A stretch of 54,354 nt of DNA from positions 1 to 54,354 of the forward strand of contig CALMJH010000009.1 in the NCBI GenBank assembly GCA_937864175.1, read 5' to 3'. The notes beneath the pieces are model-generated. The model worked only from the letters and a program-made list of their open reading frames with translations. It searched no databases and had not been told where the DNA came from. Made by a program: the position numbers and the translations under genes. Position 1 is the first letter of the stretch. Every line of letters begins with the position of its first letter. Origin of the DNA: an uncultured Burkholderiales bacterium (lineage in GTDB: Bacteria > Pseudomonadota > Gammaproteobacteria > Burkholderiales > Burkholderiaceae_A). Positions 34,729 to 45,217 of this stretch are shown one piece after another.

Positions 34729-35572
34729 GTTGGAAGTCAGGTCTGGTCTTATTAAAAAAGGCGTCGAGTCCACGGGCGTAATCACGCGTCTCCACAAAAT
34801 CCCAGCAGGCGTCACGCTGACCGGGCGACAGCACGGCCTGGTCATCAATTGCTGAGAACATCTGGATGAGCCACTTGTTTCTGCGGGCCGCATGCGGTGC
34901 GCCCGCCGAGAGTCGGGAGACCGTCGCAGCGACCTCTGCCTCCCACTGGTCGTTGGCCACGCGTCTCTGAATGAGACCCTTGTCGTAAGCCTCCTGACTA
35001 TCCCAGATGCGGCCCTCTAAGAGCAGCTCCAGGGCATTGGCCCGACCGATCACGCTGACAACACAGGCTGATTCATGGGGGGCCAATGGAAAACCCAGGC
35101 GGCCGATTGGAATACCAAAGGTCGACCGCTCGCTGGCAACCCTCAGGTCACAGACGGCAGCGATCTCGAGGCCACCTCCAACGCAGGGACCGTCGATGGC
35201 GGCAACCACCGGTGCGGGGCAGTGCAGAATGGCCCGAAGCGCATCACCAATCACCTCGTCGTGGTAAGCACGGGCCTGGTCTCGGGTCGCACGATGCTCA
35301 ATGAACTCAGAGATGTCTGCACCGGCCGCGAAGGCCGCACCCTCTCCCCTTATCACCACGGCCCGAAGCTGGTCGTCTGCGGCAAAACGACGAAAGCAGT
35401 CGGCGATGTCGCGCCACATGGAGAGGCTGAGGGCATTGAGTTTGCCCGGGTGGGACAGCCAGACGGTGGCGATATTTTTCTGCCCCCCTTCGCGCGCACA
35501 CCAGACCCGGCCGAGCCGCCCGGATCCGTCTACCGTGAGGTGGGTCTGTGAAGGACAGGTCGGTTTGGCCAT
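34721..35572 (-). CDS. Enoyl-CoA hydratase/isomerase family protein
   Basis: This is a 283-residue crotonase-fold protein. The oxyanion-hole segments are LNALSLSMW with AAFAAGADISEF (about 80-91) and VVAAIDGPCVGGGLEIAAVCDLRVA (about 121-145). FGIPIGRLGFPLAP is the following helix entry. The catalytic Glu pair of classical hydratases is not obvious. It lies in an operon between malonyl-CoA decarboxylase (two bases upstream) and malonyl-CoA synthetase (eight-base overlap), so it probably acts on a CoA ester in malonate or related acid breakdown; the exact reaction is unknown. Confidence 0.88.
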   Translation of the reverse strand: MAKPTCPSQTHLTVDGSGRLGRVWCAREGGQKNIATVWLSHPGKLNALSLSMWRDIADCFRRFAADDQLRAVVIRGEGAAFAAGADISEFIEHRATRDQARAYHDEVIGDALRAILHCPAPVVAAIDGPCVGGGLEIAAVCDLRVASERSTFGIPIGRLGFPLAPHESACVVSVIGRANALELLLEGRIWDSQEAYDKGLIQRRVANDQWEAEVAATVSRLSAGAPHAARRNKWLIQMFSAIDDQAVLSPGQRDACWDFVETRDYARGLDAFFNKTRPDFQHD

Positions 35573-35574
35573 AG

Positions 35575-36912
35575 TTATCCCTTAAAAGACTTTGAGACCG
35601 AGGAGGACGCCGTAACCTCTCCGGCGACGAAGGCCTCATGGTTTGGTTCGATCTGATCAAGGTCGTAGAGGTAGTTCACCATCGCCCCAAGCGACTGGCG
35701 AATGCCCTTGGGCGAGAGATTGGCCAGGGCATTGACCCGTTCAAGCCGTGCACCGTTGTTCAGGTGGAAGCGAGCCACCGGGTCTGAGAGTCGATCATCC
35801 AGCCGAGGGGTCGCCTTCAGGTAGGCCCCGGCCAGGCGACCAATCGCCTCGGACTGCCCCGGTTGTTCGGCAAGACTCAGCAGACTGGCTAGGGAATTCT
35901 GCTGTCCAGCAACTCTGGCAGACCACTCGGTCCGAAGTTTCTCTAGGCTCGAGTGAGCCTTGCTGGTAAAGGGCTCCGTCGGCAGTGGCGTGTCGCTGGC
36001 CAGCCAACCCACCAGTCCCGGAATGGGCGAGAGGGTGCAGAAAGTCTTGAGGCTGGGGAATTCTTTTTTCAGCGACTCCGCCACCCGTTTGATCAGAAAG
36101 TTGCCCAGATGAACCCCCTTCAAGCCGGGCTGACAGTTGGAGATGGAGTAGAACGCCGCAACCTTGACCTGCTTAGGGTCTCCTTCGATGGGACGCTTGC
36201 GATCGAGCAGAGGCGCGATGGCCTCTGGCATCTCGACGAGCAGGGCGACCTCGACAAAAATCAGCGGCTCATTGGGCAAGGCTGGATGAAAGTAAGCAAA
36301 GAGTCGGCGGTCTGGCTCTAGTCGTCGACGCAGGTCACCCCAGCCATCAATTTCATGGACGGCCTCATGGGCGATGATTTTTTCGAGCAGGCCAGCGGGT
36401 GATTGCCAGTTAAGGCTCTCTAAGGAGAGAAAGCCCGGGTTGAACCAGGAAGACAGCAGGTGCTGCAGGTCGGCATCGACCAGCCGAAGAATGGGGTGCT
36501 TCTTGAGGTGAGACAGCAGATCCATACGCAGACCAATGAGCACCGCACAGCCGTGTGGCACCTGATTGAGCCGCCGAAACAACTCCTGACGCGGCGGCTC
36601 TGCCTTGTCGATGAGGGCCATGAGGTCATCGGGGTCGGCCGAGGCCGCATACCGGGCCGAGAGCTTCCGCACCGCCGCAACATCGGGATTGAACCGCTCG
36701 GCCAGGGCGAGAAAAAAGCTCAGCCGGGAGTCGGCGGTTAGGTCTTGGTAGAGGGCCAGCGCCTCAGAGGCCAAGCGCTGGCTGATTGATTCACCGGCCT
36801 CGGTCAGCAGCCGATCACAGGCCTCTAGCAGGAGTTTGAGCCTGATTTTTTCTTTTTGGGCGGCACTGGCCTGACGAAGTCGCTCGAACATCTGGGCAGA
36901 AAATCTATCCAA
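35575..36912 (-). CDS. Malonyl-CoA decarboxylase
   Basis: This is a 445-residue enzyme converting malonyl-CoA to acetyl-CoA and CO2. The N-terminal helical domain (about 1-130) is followed by the GNAT-like catalytic domain. IIAHEAVHEIDGWGDLRRRL, FAYFHPALPNEPLIFVEVAL (with the catalytic His/Ser region) and FYSISNCQPGLKGVHLGNFLIKRV are all conserved across bacterial MatA and mammalian MCD. It is the first gene of a three-gene unit with an enoyl-CoA hydratase and a malonyl-CoA synthetase. In rhizobia the equivalent pair matA-matB allows growth on malonate. Confidence 0.93.
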   Translation of the reverse strand: MDRFSAQMFERLRQASAAQKEKIRLKLLLEACDRLLTEAGESISQRLASEALALYQDLTADSRLSFFLALAERFNPDVAAVRKLSARYAASADPDDLMALIDKAEPPRQELFRRLNQVPHGCAVLIGLRMDLLSHLKKHPILRLVDADLQHLLSSWFNPGFLSLESLNWQSPAGLLEKIIAHEAVHEIDGWGDLRRRLEPDRRLFAYFHPALPNEPLIFVEVALLVEMPEAIAPLLDRKRPIEGDPKQVKVAAFYSISNCQPGLKGVHLGNFLIKRVAESLKKEFPSLKTFCTLSPIPGLVGWLASDTPLPTEPFTSKAHSSLEKLRTEWSARVAGQQNSLASLLSLAEQPGQSEAIGRLAGAYLKATPRLDDRLSDPVARFHLNNGARLERVNALANLSPKGIRQSLGAMVNYLYDLDQIEPNHEAFVAGEVTASSSVSKSFKG

Positions 36913-36961
36913 GACTTGGGTGTTGTTTTGAGGACCACCAGTCTATGGCGCTGCCACATAT

Positions 36962-37807
36962 TCAACGATCGGTATATTCCCGGCGGGGTGCCCACCAGAG
37001 CAGGGCAAGGCCCACCGCTATCATGGGCAGACTAAGCCACTGGCCCATGGACAGGCCCATCGATAAAAGCCCCAAAAACGCATCTGGCTCACGGGCAAAC
37101 TCGACCACAAACCGGGCCAGGCCATAGCCCAGCATGAAGAGGCCAGCCACCTGACCGGCCGGACGCCTGCGGGCCGAAAACCACCACAGCAGACCAAAGA
37201 GCACAAGGCCCTCCAGGGCCATCTGGTAGAGCTGCGAGGGGTGTCTGGCCAGTCCGTCACCCGCCAGGGGAAAGACCATGGCCCAGGGGGCCGAGGGGTC
37301 TGTCGTCCGTCCCCAGAGTTCGCCATTGATAAAGTTACCCAGCCTGCCGAAGGCAAGCCCCAGAGGAACCAGAGGCGCTACAAAGTCGGCCAAGACCCAG
37401 AATCGGCCTGTTCGGGACAGTCGCCCCTGGCCGCCGAGGTGTGTCCGGCTTGCTGAGAAGCCCACCATGGCCAGGATGACCCCCAACAACCCGCCATGAA
37501 AGGCCATGCCGCCCTGCCAGAGGGCCAGAATTTCTGCAGGGTTTTGAAGGTAGTGGTCCGGCTTGTAGAACAACACATAGCCCAGGCGACCGCCCAGCAC
37601 GACGCCCAGCGCCCCCCAGAGCAGCAGGTCGTCAAGGTCGCGCACCGTCATGCCCGTGTGGGCCGCCCGACCAGCGATCTGAAGCCGCCCAAGCCCGTAG
37701 AAAGCCCCAAAAGCGCAGAGGTACATTAGCCCATACCAGTGGATTGCAAGGGGCCCGAGGGCGATGGCAATGGGATCGAATTGGGGGTGGACCCAGGGCG
37801 AGGACAT
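36962..37807 (-). CDS. lgt: Prolipoprotein diacylglyceryl transferase
   Basis: This is a 281-residue inner-membrane enzyme that attaches diacylglycerol to the lipobox cysteine of prolipoproteins (BamE in this window would be a client). It has seven or so membrane segments, the HGGL motif in [14 protein letters not shown], and [15 protein letters not shown], the signature with the essential Asn and Glu. The [11 protein letters not shown] start is also typical. The end ([11 protein letters not shown]) is cytoplasmic. It is divergent from ilvD. Confidence 0.96.
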   Translation of the reverse strand: MSSPWVHPQFDPIAIALGPLAIHWYGLMYLCAFGAFYGLGRLQIAGRAAHTGMTVRDLDDLLLWGALGVVLGGRLGYVLFYKPDHYLQNPAEILALWQGGMAFHGGLLGVILAMVGFSASRTHLGGQGRLSRTGRFWVLADFVAPLVPLGLAFGRLGNFINGELWGRTTDPSAPWAMVFPLAGDGLARHPSQLYQMALEGLVLFGLLWWFSARRRPAGQVAGLFMLGYGLARFVVEFAREPDAFLGLLSMGLSMGQWLSLPMIAVGLALLWWAPRREYTDR

Positions 37808-37884
37808 GGCGGCAGTGTGCCATGAGTCAGAATGTGGTTTGATTTCAACTTCACTTTTTTGCCAAACCTCGGCGGACTCCCAAC

Positions 37885-39588
<1,704 letters not shown>

Positions 39589-39622
39589 GGTTTTTGCCTG
39601 GGTCTGGCTTCGGAGTGCAGAG

Positions 39623-39656
39623 AGCCCCGGACGAGCAATTCCGCCCGACCGGGGCT
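39623..39656. repeat. Inverted repeat between ilvD and cytochrome c gene
   Basis: AGCCCCGG (39623-39630) and CCGGGGCT (39649-39656) form a perfect eight-pair stem with an 18-base loop. No T run follows, so this may be a Rho-associated ilvD end structure or part of the cytochrome leader. It is 35 bases after the ilvD stop. Confidence 0.4.
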
Positions 39657-39726
39657 ACAATATGTTGGTCAGTGAATATCCCGGGAAATCATTCGCTGGC
39701 GACATCAACCTAGGAGACTTAAAACC

Positions 39727-40029
39727 ATGCGTAAATTTGTTCTGGCCGCAGCCATGATGGCTGTCGCAGGCGCAGCCCAAGCGGATGAAGCCCTGCTCAA
39801 GAAATACAACTGCGTGGCCTGCCACGCCAACAACGCCAAAAAAGTGGGCCCTGCCTACAATGAAGTGGCCAAGAAATATGCCTCGAAAGGTGACGCTGTC
39901 GCCTACCTGAGCGGCAAGATCAAGGCTGGTGGCAAAGGCGTCTGGGGTCCAGTTCCCATGCCCCCGCACCCCCAGGTCTCTGATGCAGATGCCAAGACTC
40001 TGGCCACCTACATCATGACCATCAAGTAA
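39727..40029 (+). CDS. Small exported cytochrome c (c551/c8 type)
   Basis: This is a 100-residue protein with a clear signal peptide (KFVLAAAMMAVAGAAQA before DEAL) and one haem motif CVACH at about 32-36. KKVGPAYNEVAKKYASKGDAVAYLSGKIKAGGKGVWGPVPMPPHPQ has the KxGP and methionine-ligand (PMPPH) features of cytochrome c551. The end SDADAKTLATYIMTIK is the usual C-terminal helix. A strong ribosome site (AGGAGA, 8 bases before ATG) is present. It is followed by a strong terminator, so it is a single-gene unit. It likely shuttles electrons in the periplasm. Confidence 0.93.
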   Translation: MRKFVLAAAMMAVAGAAQADEALLKKYNCVACHANNAKKVGPAYNEVAKKYASKGDAVAYLSGKIKAGGKGVWGPVPMPPHPQVSDADAKTLATYIMTIK

Positions 40030-40078
40030 AGCAGGCCCGTGGGCCCGGTCTGTCCGGGTCCAATGATTGGTCTGTGAT

Positions 40079-40118
40079 AAAAAGGCCTCTGTCCCAAAAG
40101 ACAGAGGCCTTTTTGTTT
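40079..40118 (+). terminator. Strong Rho-independent terminator of the cytochrome c gene
   Basis: A perfect 15-pair stem AAAAAGGCCTCTGTC (40079-40093) and GACAGAGGCCTTTTT (40100-40114) closes a six-base loop, with a T-rich tail. It can work in both directions. The livH ATG follows only eight bases after the stem. Confidence 0.92.
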
Positions 40119-40122
40119 GTCC

Positions 40123-41052
40123 ATGGAAATCCTGCTTCAACAAATTCTGAATGGCTTGGTCCTGGGTAGCGTCTATGCGCTGATTGCCCTGGGCTACACC
40201 ATGGTCTACGGCATCTTGCAGCTCATCAACTTCACCCATGGCGAGGTGCTGATGATCGGCGCAATGGTGAGCCTCACCGTGATCCTAGCCTTGCAGACCG
40301 CCTTGCCTGGCCTGCCAGGGCCCCTGCTGCTGGTGGCCGCCCTGGTCATCGCCGTGCCGACCTGCATGGCCCTGTCGGCCGCCATCGAGCGGATCGCCTA
40401 CCGTCCCTTGCGCAATGCCCCACGCCTGGCACCCCTCATCACAGCCATCGGGCTGTCCATTGTCTTGCAGACCCTGGCCATGCTGATCTGGAGTCCCAAC
40501 CCAATGGTCTTTCCAGACCTGCTGCCGACCAATCCCATTCAGGTCGGTGGAGCCTTTTTGGCGCCCAAGCAGCTGCTCATCCTGGTCACAGCCGCTGCGC
40601 TGATGGCCGGGCTGATTGCCGTGGTGCAATTCTCCCGGCTGGGACGGGCCATGCGGGCGGTCTCCGAAAACCCGAAGATGGCCATGCTCATGGGGGTGGA
40701 TGCCGATCGGGTCATCGCCATGACCTTTATGATCGGTGCCGCATTGGCTGCCGTGGCTGGCCTATTGGTCGCGACAAACTACAACATCGTTCAGTTCACC
40801 ATGGGATTTATGCCGGGGCTCAAGGCTTTTACTGCGGCTGTACTCGGGGGTATTGGCAACATTCCAGGCGCTGTCCTGGGTGGACTCTTGCTGGGGGTCA
40901 TCGAGAGCCTCGGCGCTGGCTACATTGGGGATCTCACTGGTGGCTTTCTGGGCAGTCACTATCAGGACATCTTCGCCTTTGCAGTGCTAATCGTTGTATT
41001 AATTTTTAGACCCTCTGGTCTGCTCGGTGAACGAGTGGCTGACCGAGCCTAA
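40123..41052 (+). CDS. livH: Branched-chain amino acid ABC transporter permease, LivH type
   Basis: This is a 309-residue inner-membrane permease. It opens MEILLQQILNGLVLGSVYAL followed by LGYTMVYGILQLINFTHGEV, the standard LivH start, and has about eight membrane helices. The EAA-like loop is GRAMRAVSENPKMAMLMGVD (about 178-197), which docks on the ATPase. A TTG two codons upstream is also possible. It is followed by livM, livG and livF. No ribosome site lies between the ATG and the terminator stem eight bases upstream. Substrate could be branched-chain amino acids, amides or short acids. Confidence 0.92.
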   Translation: MEILLQQILNGLVLGSVYALIALGYTMVYGILQLINFTHGEVLMIGAMVSLTVILALQTALPGLPGPLLLVAALVIAVPTCMALSAAIERIAYRPLRNAPRLAPLITAIGLSIVLQTLAMLIWSPNPMVFPDLLPTNPIQVGGAFLAPKQLLILVTAAALMAGLIAVVQFSRLGRAMRAVSENPKMAMLMGVDADRVIAMTFMIGAALAAVAGLLVATNYNIVQFTMGFMPGLKAFTAAVLGGIGNIPGAVLGGLLLGVIESLGAGYIGDLTGGFLGSHYQDIFAFAVLIVVLIFRPSGLLGERVADRA

Positions 41053-41059
41053 ACCATCT

Positions 41060-42181
41060 ATGGCCAACCAGACCCAGCCCATCACCGGCAGGCATGCTGC
41101 CCCGGAGGCCCAGAGGGCTCTGATCGCAGCCGCCTTGATCGGTCTAGCCCTGGTGCTGTTGCCCTTTGTGGCGGCCGAATTCGGCAATGCCTGGGTCCGC
41201 ATTCTGGCCTTTGCCCTGCTCTACGTCATGTTGGCCCTGGGGCTCAACATTGTGGTGGGTTACGCGGGCCTGCTGGACCTGGGCTATGTGGCCTTCTACG
41301 CCGTGGGCGCCTATCTCTATGCACTGCTGGCCTCGCCCCATCTGGCCGAGAACTTCGACTGGATTGCACAGACCTTTCCCAATGGCCTTCACAGCAGCAT
41401 CTGGTTTGTCATTCCACTGTCCGCCCTGGTCGCGGCAGGATTTGGCGTCTTGCTGGGCTTTCCCGTTCTTCGACTTCGCGGAGACTACCTCGCCATCGTC
41501 ACCCTGGGGTTTGGCGAGATTATTCGAATTTTCATGAACAACCTAAACGCGCCGGCCAACATTACCAATGGCCCTCAAGGCATCTCCAACATTGACCCCA
41601 TTCGCATCGGTGGCCTAAGCCTCGCCCAGCCCCTTGAAATCGGCGGGATCAGCCTGCCCTCGGTGCAGCTCTATTACTACCTATTTCTGGTCCTCACCCT
41701 CCTGGTGGTGGTGGTCAGCATCCGACTCCAGTCTTCCCGGGTGGGTCGAGCCTGGATGGCCATTCGTGAAGACGAGATCGCCGCCAAGGCCATGGGCATC
41801 AACACCCGCAACATTAAGTTGCTGGCCTTTGCCATGGGCGCGAGTTTTGGTGGTGTCTCTGGTGCCATGTTCTCGGCCTTCCAGGGCTTTGTATCCCCCG
41901 AGAGCTTTGTCCTCATGGAGAGCATCGTGATCGTCGCCATGGTGGTGCTGGGGGGCATGGGCAATGTCAAGGGCGTGGTGCTCGGAGCCGTGCTGCTCTA
42001 TGCCATTCCGGAGGCCCTGCGCCACCTGGCCAAGCCCATCCAACTGCAGCTCTTTGGCCAGGAGTTCATCGCCCCCGAAGCCCTGCGCATGCTGCTCTTT
42101 GGCCTGTCGATGGTCCTCATCATGCTGTACCGACCGCATGGTTTGATCCCCAGGCACCACGTCGGGGGCGGCCGCGCATGA
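41060..42181 (+). CDS. livM: Branched-chain amino acid ABC transporter permease, LivM type
   Basis: This is a 373-residue permease, started at ATG 41060, seven bases after livH. A charged N-terminal tail precedes about nine helices. LGLNIVVGYAGLLDLGYVAFYAVGAY is the LivM signature, and the ATPase-docking loop is SSRVGRAWMAIREDEIAAKAMGIN. LYRPHGLIP closes it. It forms the channel with LivH. Its stop shares ATGA with livG. Confidence 0.93.
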   Translation: MANQTQPITGRHAAPEAQRALIAAALIGLALVLLPFVAAEFGNAWVRILAFALLYVMLALGLNIVVGYAGLLDLGYVAFYAVGAYLYALLASPHLAENFDWIAQTFPNGLHSSIWFVIPLSALVAAGFGVLLGFPVLRLRGDYLAIVTLGFGEIIRIFMNNLNAPANITNGPQGISNIDPIRIGGLSLAQPLEIGGISLPSVQLYYYLFLVLTLLVVVVSIRLQSSRVGRAWMAIREDEIAAKAMGINTRNIKLLAFAMGASFGGVSGAMFSAFQGFVSPESFVLMESIVIVAMVVLGGMGNVKGVVLGAVLLYAIPEALRHLAKPIQLQLFGQEFIAPEALRMLLFGLSMVLIMLYRPHGLIPRHHVGGGRA

Positions 42182-42963
42182 AGGCACCCCTGCTCAACGT
42201 TCAAGCCGTCTCCAAGCGCTTTGGGGGATTGGCTGCGCTGACGGACGTCCACCTTCAAGTCCAGCAGGGGCAAATCTACGGCCTGATCGGTCCCAATGGG
42301 GCGGGCAAGACCACCTTCTTCAATGTCATCACTGGCCTCTACCAGCCGGATTCGGGCCGGTTTGAGCTCAACGGCAGGCCCTACGAACCGAGCTCGGTCC
42401 ACCAGGTGGCCCAGGCCGGCATCGCCAGAACCTTTCAGAACATCCGGCTCTTTGCCGAGATGACCGTCTTGGAGAACGTGATGGTGGGCCGCCACGTTCG
42501 AACCCACGGCTGGTCATCGGGTGTCCTCGGGGCCCTCTTTCAAACAAGGGGCTACCGGAACATGGAGGCTCAGATTGCCGAGCAGGCCCACGGCTGGCTG
42601 CGCTACGTCGGCATCGATCAGACCGCCCATCAGCTGGCCCGCACCCTGTCTTATGGAGATCAGCGTCGCCTGGAAATTGCGCGGGCGCTGGCCACTGAGC
42701 CCAAGCTGCTGGCCCTGGACGAGCCTGCGGCCGGCATGAATGCCACTGAGAAAAATGGCCTGCGCGAACTCCTGCTTCGTATCCAAGCCGATGGGCGCAC
42801 TCTGTTGCTCATCGAGCACGACGTCAAGCTGATCATGGGTCTCTGTGACCAGGTGACAGTCTTGGACTATGGCCGAGTCATCGCCCAAGGCACCCCCTCG
42901 GTTGTACAAAAAGATCCAGCCGTGGTGGAGGCCTATCTGGGAACGCAGGTCAGCCATGTCTAA
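42178..42963 (+). CDS. livG: Branched-chain amino acid ABC transporter ATPase, LivG type
   Basis: This is a 261-residue ATP-binding protein. Walker A is GPNGAGKTT at about 38-46, the signature is LSYGDQRRLEIARAL, Walker B LLALDEPAAGMN, and the switch histidine is in LLIEHDVKLIMGLCDQVTVL. The GIARTFQNIRLFAEMTVLENVMVG stretch is characteristic of LivG. It overlaps livM and livF by four and eight bases. Confidence 0.95.
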   Translation: MKAPLLNVQAVSKRFGGLAALTDVHLQVQQGQIYGLIGPNGAGKTTFFNVITGLYQPDSGRFELNGRPYEPSSVHQVAQAGIARTFQNIRLFAEMTVLENVMVGRHVRTHGWSSGVLGALFQTRGYRNMEAQIAEQAHGWLRYVGIDQTAHQLARTLSYGDQRRLEIARALATEPKLLALDEPAAGMNATEKNGLRELLLRIQADGRTLLLIEHDVKLIMGLCDQVTVLDYGRVIAQGTPSVVQKDPAVVEAYLGTQVSHV

Positions 42964-43714
42964 CAGGCCTGCACCCCAGAAGACCATGGCCCGTCAGCCG
43001 GCCACCCTCAGCGTTGAGCAGCTGTCGGTCGCCTATGGTGGCATCCAGGCGGTGAAGAGCATCAGCCTAAGCGTCCAACCTGGCCAGACCGTCGCGCTTA
43101 TTGGTGCCAACGGGGCCGGCAAGAGTTCCACCCTGCGGGCCATCACCGGACTAGTGCCCAAAGCAGCTGGACGAATTCTCTTTGATGGCGATGACGTCAC
43201 CACGCTCGAGGGGCATGCCCTGCCTGCGGCTGGACTCGTCATGGTGCCCGAGGGCCGCGGCATCTTCTCCCGAATGACCATTACCGAGAATCTCTTGATG
43301 GGGGCCTACAGCCGGCCGGCCTCGACCAAGGCACTCATTCAACAGGACCTAGAGGCACAGTTTGACCGCTTCCCCCGTCTCAGAGAGCGGGCCCACCAAC
43401 TGGCCGGCACGCTGTCTGGCGGAGAACAACAGATGTTGGCCATGGGTCGTGCCCTGATGGCCCACCCGCGACTGCTACTGCTCGACGAGCCCAGCATGGG
43501 CCTCTCCCCACTCATGGTTGACAAGATTTTCCAGACCGTTGCCGAAATAGCCCAGGCCGGCACCAGCATTTTGTTGGTTGAACAAAACGCCCGGCTGGCC
43601 CTGCAACTCGCCGACTGGGCCTACGTCTTAGAGTCGGGGCAGATTACCGAGGAAGGTACGGGCCAGACCCTCCTCAACAGCCCGGCCATTCGGGCGGCCT
43701 ATCTCGGCGAATAG
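42956..43714 (+). CDS. livF: Branched-chain amino acid ABC transporter ATPase, LivF type
   Basis: This is a 252-residue ATP-binding protein starting at ATG 42956 (or ATG 42986, which gives a family-typical start). Walker A is GANGAGKSS, the signature LSGGEQQMLAMGRALMAHPRL, Walker B LLLDEPSMGLSP, and LLVEQNARLALQLAD supplies the Gln/H-loop region. VPEGRGIFSRMTITENLLMGAY is the LivF hallmark. It ends the four-gene transporter unit. No substrate-binding protein accompanies the unit. Confidence 0.94.
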   Translation: MSNRPAPQKTMARQPATLSVEQLSVAYGGIQAVKSISLSVQPGQTVALIGANGAGKSSTLRAITGLVPKAAGRILFDGDDVTTLEGHALPAAGLVMVPEGRGIFSRMTITENLLMGAYSRPASTKALIQQDLEAQFDRFPRLRERAHQLAGTLSGGEQQMLAMGRALMAHPRLLLLDEPSMGLSPLMVDKIFQTVAEIAQAGTSILLVEQNARLALQLADWAYVLESGQITEEGTGQTLLNSPAIRAAYLGE

Positions 43715-43737
43715 CGCCACCCCTTCAGCCCCCGCCC

Positions 43738-44634
43738 ATGACCCCTGGCGCCCTTCCCTTTCGATTTCGTCGGCCGCGCATTGCGCTGGTGGGCAGTGGC
43801 GATGTTGGCCACAGGATCGCCCAGGCCTATGAGAACTCCAAGAGTCGTGGCCCCAGGTTCTTGAAGGTCTCCAGGAGTCTCGGCTGGGATCTGGACAGGC
43901 ACGACATTCGCGAGCGCCTCGCACGCTGGGCTACTCACACCATCGTCCTGGTACCACCAGCAGAGCAAGGGTCCAGAGACCTTCGGTCCCGGCGCCTGGC
44001 CGCGGCCTGGCGAACAGCCAGAGCCCAAGCAGCGACCAGCCTGTTCCTGGTCAAGCGCAGGCCCGGGGTCTACATCAGCACCACGGGGGTCTACGGCGAT
44101 CACCAGGGTGGCCTGGTCGTCGAGACGAGCCCGTGCCTGACCAGACAGCCCCGGTCTCTCCGAAGACTCGATGCGGAGAGACAGTGGCGTGCCCTTGGGT
44201 TTCATGTGCTGCGAGTCCCGGGCATTTCGGGTCCAGATCGCCTGCCCATTGAGCGACTCCGCGCCGGCATGCCCGCCCTGCTCGCGGCCGAAGACGTCTA
44301 CACCAACCATATTGATGCCGACGATTTGGCGCAGGTCTGCTGGAAGGCGCTCTGGCGGGGCCGACCCGCTCGACTCACCAATGCGGTCATGCCAGACCAC
44401 CTGAAGATGGGGGATTACTTCGATACGGTCGCCCGACACCTGGGTCTGGCACTCCCCAGACGCATCAGCCGACCAGAGTTAGAGGACTTGGTACAACAAG
44501 GGCGTTTGAGCCCGATGATGATGAGCTTTATGCAGGATTCCCGGCAGGTGCAGAGTCAGCGTCTGGCAAAAGAACTGGGAGTGCGTCTGAGGCGCCCGAC
44601 TATTGCGTCCATTCTGGCCGACTATCGGCGCTAG
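43738..44634 (+). CDS. NAD(P)-binding SDR-like protein (YeeZ-type)
   Basis: This is a 298-residue protein with a Rossmann start RIALVGSGDVGHRIAQAY (G-x-G-x-x-G) and the extended-SDR segment VYISTTGVYGDHQGGLVVET. The classical YxxxK is not obvious; RRLDAERQW stands at that place, as in the YeeZ/YbjS group. ITHIDADDLA-like sequence appears as NHIDADDLAQVCWKAL. The C-terminal domain binds an unknown substrate. It is 23 bases after livF and converges on an unknown gene. The function is not known. Confidence 0.75.
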   Translation: MTPGALPFRFRRPRIALVGSGDVGHRIAQAYENSKSRGPRFLKVSRSLGWDLDRHDIRERLARWATHTIVLVPPAEQGSRDLRSRRLAAAWRTARAQAATSLFLVKRRPGVYISTTGVYGDHQGGLVVETSPCLTRQPRSLRRLDAERQWRALGFHVLRVPGISGPDRLPIERLRAGMPALLAAEDVYTNHIDADDLAQVCWKALWRGRPARLTNAVMPDHLKMGDYFDTVARHLGLALPRRISRPELEDLVQQGRLSPMMMSFMQDSRQVQSQRLAKELGVRLRRPTIASILADYRR

Positions 44635-45146
44635 TCTGCAGGAGACTTTGGCTTGCCCTTGTTGGTGTTGGTGGCGTCGTCCGCCATGGCCGTGCGAATC
44701 TTCTCGCCAAATCCAAAGGTGTCGGTGATGGAACTCAGCAGAGACAACCACGAGCGCGTGGCCACAGCCGCCACTCCACCCACCAGTCGCGGAGCCTGCT
44801 CTAGGGTTTCTACAAACCCATGGGCTGCAAGCGCCTGGGCGTTGGTCTGACCCGTGAAGTAGGGAGAGACGTCCTCGTCGCCACGTCCCTCGGCCACCGC
44901 ACGACGAATGTCGTCGTAGGTGACAGGACTGCCGTCAGGCAGACGATGGTGGACGTTCTTGTCATCGCCCTGGCCAGTACTGGGAATGTAGGAGGCCGTC
45001 TTGGCCAGCGCCAATTGGTCGGCAAAGGATAGGCTGGATGCAGCGGCCGGTGCGGTCGGTGCGGTCTTTTCGGGGGACGTCGCCGAGGCACGGTTTACCC
45101 AGTTCTGAAAATCTTGGTCAGCTGCGCTTGGCTTGATGGTCGTCAT
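44631..45146 (-). CDS. Protein of unknown function, 171 residues
   Basis: I do not recognise this family. Start ATG 45146 gives MTTIKPSAADQDFQNWVNRA; the frame extends six more codons upstream. The N-terminal 45 residues are Ala, Pro and Thr rich and probably disordered. The middle contains HRLPDGSPVTYDDIRRAVAE (about 70-89) and FTGQTNAQALAAHGFVETL, and the C-terminal part has hydrophobic helix LVGGVAAVATRSWLSLLSSITDTF before a polar tail. No signal peptide or strong membrane segment is seen. It lies tail to tail with the SDR-like gene (four-base overlap) and shares its direction with fpr. Confidence 0.6.
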   Translation of the reverse strand: MTTIKPSAADQDFQNWVNRASATSPEKTAPTAPAAASSLSFADQLALAKTASYIPSTGQGDDKNVHHRLPDGSPVTYDDIRRAVAEGRGDEDVSPYFTGQTNAQALAAHGFVETLEQAPRLVGGVAAVATRSWLSLLSSITDTFGFGEKIRTAMADDATNTNKGKPKSPAD

Positions 45147-45217
45147 GGGGAACCACTCTGGCACAAACCACCTGGGACATCAACAACCAGTCCCACTCAT
45201 GGGGATGGCCTCAGAGC

